DNA of 64,000 bases from Erpobdella octoculata (Eukaryota > Annelida > Clitellata > Hirudinida > Erpobdellidae). Below, piece by piece: positions 21,698-64,000 of the stretch. The DNA is taken from positions 18,734,273 through 18,798,272 of the forward strand of contig OZ022241.1 in the NCBI GenBank assembly GCA_963978895.1. Reading direction: 5' to 3'. Position 1 is the first letter of the stretch; each line of letters opens with the position of its first letter. Both the position numbers and the translations under genes were made by a program. The notes beneath the pieces are model-generated. The model was given only the letters and a program-made list of their open reading frames with translations, was not told where the DNA came from and did not search any database.

Positions 21698-22673
21698 GCG
21701 GCTATCGATCTTCATCTTTCTCTTCAGTATGGATGGCCGTGTTGTTGTCGAGCATCGAGTTTACGGACGTACGTAGGTAAGGACGGCCTGGACGGATAGA
21801 TAGATGGATGGATGGATGGCTGGATCGCTTCACACTGATGGCTTTACAGTCTCGAGTTTTATGATTTCAAGTCGTTTTCCTTGAGAGAGAGAGAAAGAAA
21901 GAGGTTGGTGGAAAAATGTCTTCTTCATCTTGTTGCTTTTAAGTCATAATATTGTTTTGTCCGTCTTGTTGTTGCAGTTTTATTGTTCATCGTGGTCGTC
22001 GTTGTTGTTTGATGGGTTTTTACTGGAATGTTGTGTTGGTGGTCTTGAATTTATTATGAACGATGAGATCAATCAGTTTCAAGTTATTATTATGGCTTAT
22101 TTCTTCATAAGACGTGCCTGATGTCTTCTTTTATGTTCTCCCATAAAATTTCCTTCCAAAATTTATAAAAAAAGTTTTTTTATCGACTTCTGCTTGGCTG
22201 GGACTTTTGTGGAAGTTTTCGATCAGACAAACAATACTGAAGTACTTTAATTAATTAATGTATTTTCATTACTTTTATATATATTGGATTATTTATAAAG
22301 TTCGTTCACGTTTTAATGTTTTGTATTTTAATGCAAGGATTACCTCTTATTGAAAAGCTGGGAACAGCAGAGAAATTACGATCCACAACGACACTTAAAT
22401 TGGACTACTTATTACTTACTACTTACTACTTAAGTACTACTAACTACTACCACAACTGTACCAACATACAAAGATAAAATCGTACTATCTTGGATACTTC
22501 CAACTGCTGTGAATTGCAGCGAATAATTTAAAGTAAACTTTAATTGAAATTTGGACGCCGTTCTTTATTGGATTAAAATTTGAAAATATTCGTCCTGGGT
22601 CGGGGAAGTTAAACAGTTTTCAACCACATTGAACCATTTCTTCATTATAAGTGAAGGACGTTCCCATTGCAAG

Positions 22674-59945
<37,272 letters not shown>

Positions 59946-60009
59946 GTAAATGGGGGCCGTTTGTTGTTGTCCGCTTGATTTTTAACTCATGTATTTGTCC
60001 TTCCATTTA

Positions 60010-60312
60010 TCAGTCCATCTATCATCCATTATTCCATCCATCCATCCATCTATCCATCCATCTATCCATCGATCTATCCATCCATCCGTCCATCTATCCA
60101 TCCATCTATCCATCCATCTATCCATCCATCTATCCATCCATCTATCCATCTATCCATCCATCTATCCATCCATCTATCCATCTATCCATCCATCTATCCA
60201 TCCATCTATTCATCCATCTATCCATCCATCTATCCATCCATCTATCCATCCATCTATCCATCCATCTATCCATCCATCCATCCATCCGTTCATCCATCCA
60301 TCCATCTTCCAT
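60010..60312. repeat. (CATCCATCTATC)n microsatellite
   Basis: CATC units alternating with TATC, about 75 tetramers. Confidence 0.97.
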
Positions 60313-60699
60313 CCTTCCTCATGACGCAACGACAAAGTTTCAAATATGTTGACTTTTGCCAGCCTCTTTATTTGACTCCGCCTCCATCATTATAATTTAT
60401 CGATCTTTCTCTGACGAGTTTTTCAACGAGAAATCTTTTTTTACGACTGCGGTGAAAATGTTTTTAAAGTCACGTGACTTCGAATATTTTGTTGTAGGAT
60501 TTAATTTTAAAGTTCTCGTTGAAACAAGAAATTGCTTTTTGAAGCATTCTAAAACGAAACGATTTTAACTGGCACGCTATAAAAATTCCATGAAAAATAT
60601 GAATATTACTTGTGCAGATGCTTACCATCAAACCATTTAGAAAATTTCAATACTATGATCGGTACAAAACTTGTTTGCACGTATCTGGTTGTATACAAC

Positions 60700-60785
60700 T
60701 TACACAAATGTACACAACATACACAACATACACAAATGTACACAACTTACACAAATGTACATAACTTACACAACTTACACAAATG
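60700..60785. repeat. ACACAACTTACACAAATGT repeat
   Basis: Four to five imperfect units with ACACAACATACACAAATGTA. Confidence 0.88.
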
Positions 60786-61191
60786 CGTACTTCTAGACTA
60801 TCACACATTAGAAATGCTTACTATAAAGTTTTTACGCAACTCATTTGGAAAGAATCAGTAAAAAAATGTCGTGTACCTACATCTCTGCTCACCAGCACAC
60901 GAGCGCAAAGTTAAAAGATGAAGCACGTACAGTACAAGCCTATGTATGTACAGTAATGTACACTCCAGCGAAAAGATGCAAATCTGTGTTGGCAGTATGT
61001 ACACACGCACACACACAATTGTGCACGCTCCTCGAGAGGAACCGTTGCACAACGTCGTCAACATGGAGTGGGGACGGAAATCATTGACCGGAGCTTGCTG
61101 GTAGGCACTTTCATCTCTTCGTACCCGTACATAAGCCCATAAGCACGTACATTCCTTTATATCGTATATGTACAGTTACGTACACACATAT

Positions 61192-61401
<210 letters not shown>

Positions 61402-61475
61402 CGTATGTATAAATGTATATGCTTGAAAGAATGAAAGACATGCTCACAGATTCATAAAGAAATGACCAAGGCAGA

Positions 61476-61478
61476 GAG

Positions 61479-61570
<92 letters not shown>
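61476..61570. repeat. (GA)n microsatellite
   Basis: About 45 units, complementary to the (CT)n at 61192-61272. Confidence 0.97.
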
Positions 61571-63064
61571 TGAGCACCTCCTATGCAATATACGCAAGTG
61601 TTCACTGTCGCGCAGATGGTAGTCAACACCAGCTCATATCACACTTTCCATTTTTTCTACAAACACACATGCACTGGCAACACACGCACACAAAAAACAC
61701 ACGTTTTTTATCAACAATTCCTTCGATAGCCCCTGCACATCTCACCCACACCTATTTCACGAGACTGAACATTCTTCCATTGAAGTTACATACGTAAGTA
61801 GCGTGGTGGTCCGTCTGGGATCGAACCTATGACATGGAGATAGGAGCCTATCTCTTTTGTACCATTCTCCACCAATCGGCTTATCTTGCTTCTCTCTTCA
61901 AAGTCATTGTGCCTTTTTACCTCTTGTACCTCAAGCACCAAGCTCTCATGAATGCCAGTTGTACATTTTTACAGTACAGTCTGTGTACTTGTACCTAGTA
62001 CTACTCTCTTTGTCACGTACTCGAGTATTTTTTCTTTCTTGCGTTCGTGGGGATACGTTTGGAATGCTGGAGAAGTAAATATAGAAAAACAAGGAGAAAA
62101 AACACAGAAAAGGAAAAAAAACAAAATGGACGAATGAAGAAATAAAAGAGAAGAGAGGCATATGTACATGTGTGCATGTGGTTTCAATGAATGTCGTCTT
62201 AACATGTAACTGTAATCCCCTGTTTGTCCTAGAGATTATCTACTTTAATCTGTATCGATATGTCTCCATGTCTCTTCTTGTCCCTCTCTTTTCTCTTTCC
62301 TCTCATCTTCTCTCTCTCATTTTTATTTTATTTTCTTAAGTGATTTCTTTTTTCTCTTTTCTCCATATCTTTTACAGTTTTCATATCTCTCTTTCTAACT
62401 CATCTTTTACTCTGCACACTCTCCAAGTACAATCATGGATTTATCAACATCTATATATTATATTCAGTTACCAGAGTATCTTCAATACTTGGACTGTCTT
62501 GTTACTGTGCTCCACGCCATTCTTAAAGAAGCTGACAAGTTTCAATTGAGTTAATGTATAGCTTGTTAACATTGTTGCTTGTATTTGCGTTGTTTATATT
62601 TTCTCTCATCTTCTCCTTCGAGGTCGTTCAAGGACGTTGTACTTGTGGCAGACCAATCAATCAACCATCGAAGATCAGTTGTAGATGAATATGAATGCAA
62701 TCTTCGCCATATTCATTCCAGTCATCAAGAGTTTGAAGTTCAGCGATGACAAACTAGACTTGCAAACACCTGAAGATATTTTCTTTGTCTAATTCACGTC
62801 CACAGTTATTTCTTGATGCCCCAGGAATGTTAGCCACATGCAGGCGTACATTGCGTATCACGTTTGCTAGATTTTTTTATAGAAAATTACAGAAAAGATA
62901 GAAAGACAACTCCAGGGAAGCGTAGAGAAAGAAACACTCGAAAACACTCGACTTTTGAAGAGGCAGCAAGCTCGTCAGTTAATCTTATCTTTCCTGGGAA
63001 GATGAAGAAGAGAGCATCTATTTTTGTGCATGGAATATTTTCTCATTTCATGCCCAACCTTGTG

Positions 63065-63310
63065 TGCACGTACTTGTATGTGTGAGCGTGTACTTGTTTG
63101 TACGTGTGAATGTGTACTTGTATGTACGTGTGAATGTGTGTTTGTTTGTACGTGTGAATGTGTGCTTGTTTGTACGTGTGAATGTGTGCTTGTATGTACG
63201 TGTGAATGTGTGTTTGTTTGTACGTGTGAATGTGTGCTTGTTTGTACGTGTGAATGTGTGCTTGTTTGTACGTGTGAATATGTGCTTGTATGTATGTGTG
63301 AATTTGTACT
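63065..63310. repeat. 24-bp minisatellite
   Basis: Ten copies of TGTACGTGTGAATGTGTGCT + TGTT. Confidence 0.95.
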
Positions 63311-63444
63311 TGCATGTACATAAAAAAGTAATATTTTCTGCAATGTGACATCATGTTTTTTTCTCTCATATTTTTATTAATTATATTTAAGTAACAAGGA
63401 AAAAACGTTGCTGTAAGCACTTATCAATCAAAATGTACTTATAG

Positions 63445-63588
<144 letters not shown>

Positions 63589-63629
63589 CAGAAAATTTGA
63601 AACATAATATTTCTTTTTTCAATTCATCC

Positions 63630-63960
63630 TGTTTTCTTCCTTATTTTTCTTTCTATATTTCTCCATCTATCTCACCCTCCTTCTATATCTTTCTTTATCT
63701 CACCCTCAATATCTCCCTCTACCCTTCTCTTTCTCTTTCACTCGCTCTCTCTTCCTTTCTCCATCTCCTTTCCACGAAACAAAGCAAGAACTTTAAGTAG
63801 TGCGAGACTGATAGACCGACAGAGGATGCAATAAATATTTCAACGAGACTCGTTTATGTTCTTCAACTTTACATTTCTCTCTCTCAGTCTCTCTCTCTCT
63901 CTGTCTCTCTGTCTTTCTGTCTGTCTCTCTTTCTTTTTTCTCTTTTTAATTTACATCCAC
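63630..63960. repeat. TC-rich tract
   Basis: TCTCTC, TTTCTTT and CTGTCTGTCTCT patches; low complexity. Confidence 0.85.
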
Positions 63961-64000
63961 ATTGAGTATGTGTGCTTGTATTGTTGCATTTCATCAGTTT

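Larger units (their letters stand above)
21540..22673 (+). promoter_or_regulatory. Putative promoter and 5' UTR region of the MEIS gene
   Basis: The 1.1 kb before the start codon. 21540-21740 is clearly richer in G+C than its surroundings and carries the PBX-MEIS palindrome and a third site. A (GGAT)n patch is at 21800-21820 and a GAGAGA patch at 21880-21905. 22130-22670 is AT-rich. The start of transcription cannot be fixed from sequence; a 5' UTR intron is possible. Confidence 0.5.

Overview
This is a metazoan nuclear window: AT-rich, intron-rich and transposon-rich, and very dense in simple repeats. Almost all long open frames are translations of microsatellites. The one clear host gene is the 5' half of a MEIS/homothorax-type TALE homeobox gene on the + strand. 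Six coding exons lie at 22674-22685, 36041-36354, 36647-36788, 44432-44482, 48202-48252 and 59772-59945. All have GT/AG borders and matching phases. They encode 248 residues that include the whole MEINOX (PBX-binding) region. The homeodomain exons must lie beyond base 64000. The host cannot be named from sequence; an invertebrate, perhaps a lophotrochozoan, is a guess from gene divergence, repeat load and transposon types.

Layout. 1-11200 is a graveyard of mobile elements: a pogo/Tigger-like transposase (-), hAT fragments, a CR1/L2-type LINE tail (+), a Penelope-like fragment inside a ~147-bp satellite, a second hAT fragment, and a second CR1/L2-type fragment (-). 11200-21500 holds giant (CATA)n/(GTAT)n arrays that carry inserted elements (a SINE-like repeat and an RLE-type non-LTR retrotransposon), a second SINE-like copy with a perfect target-site duplication, a SAP-domain ORF and a (GGAT)/(GGAC) array. 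21540-22673 is a GC-richer stretch directly upstream of the MEIS start codon. It carries a perfect palindrome built from two PBX-MEIS sites and a third such site, which suggests autoregulation. Intron 1 (22686-36040) contains a 4.9-kb MULE-type element at 24450-29328. Its transposase reading frame is open over three spliced exons, it carries a 112-bp tandem array, and it is bounded by direct repeats inside a (GTAG)n microsatellite. Introns 3-6 are mostly mini- and microsatellites. Intron 5 also has a hAT-like MITE and a decayed R2-clade retrotransposon.

How it fits together. The host signal is a regulator gene with its promoter region and long introns. The rest is mobile and satellite DNA. 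A recurring theme is that mobile elements here (RLE retroelement, SINE, MULE, MITE, Penelope-like) sit inside tandem repeats, with the same repeat on both sides. No tRNA, rRNA or CRISPR array was recognised.
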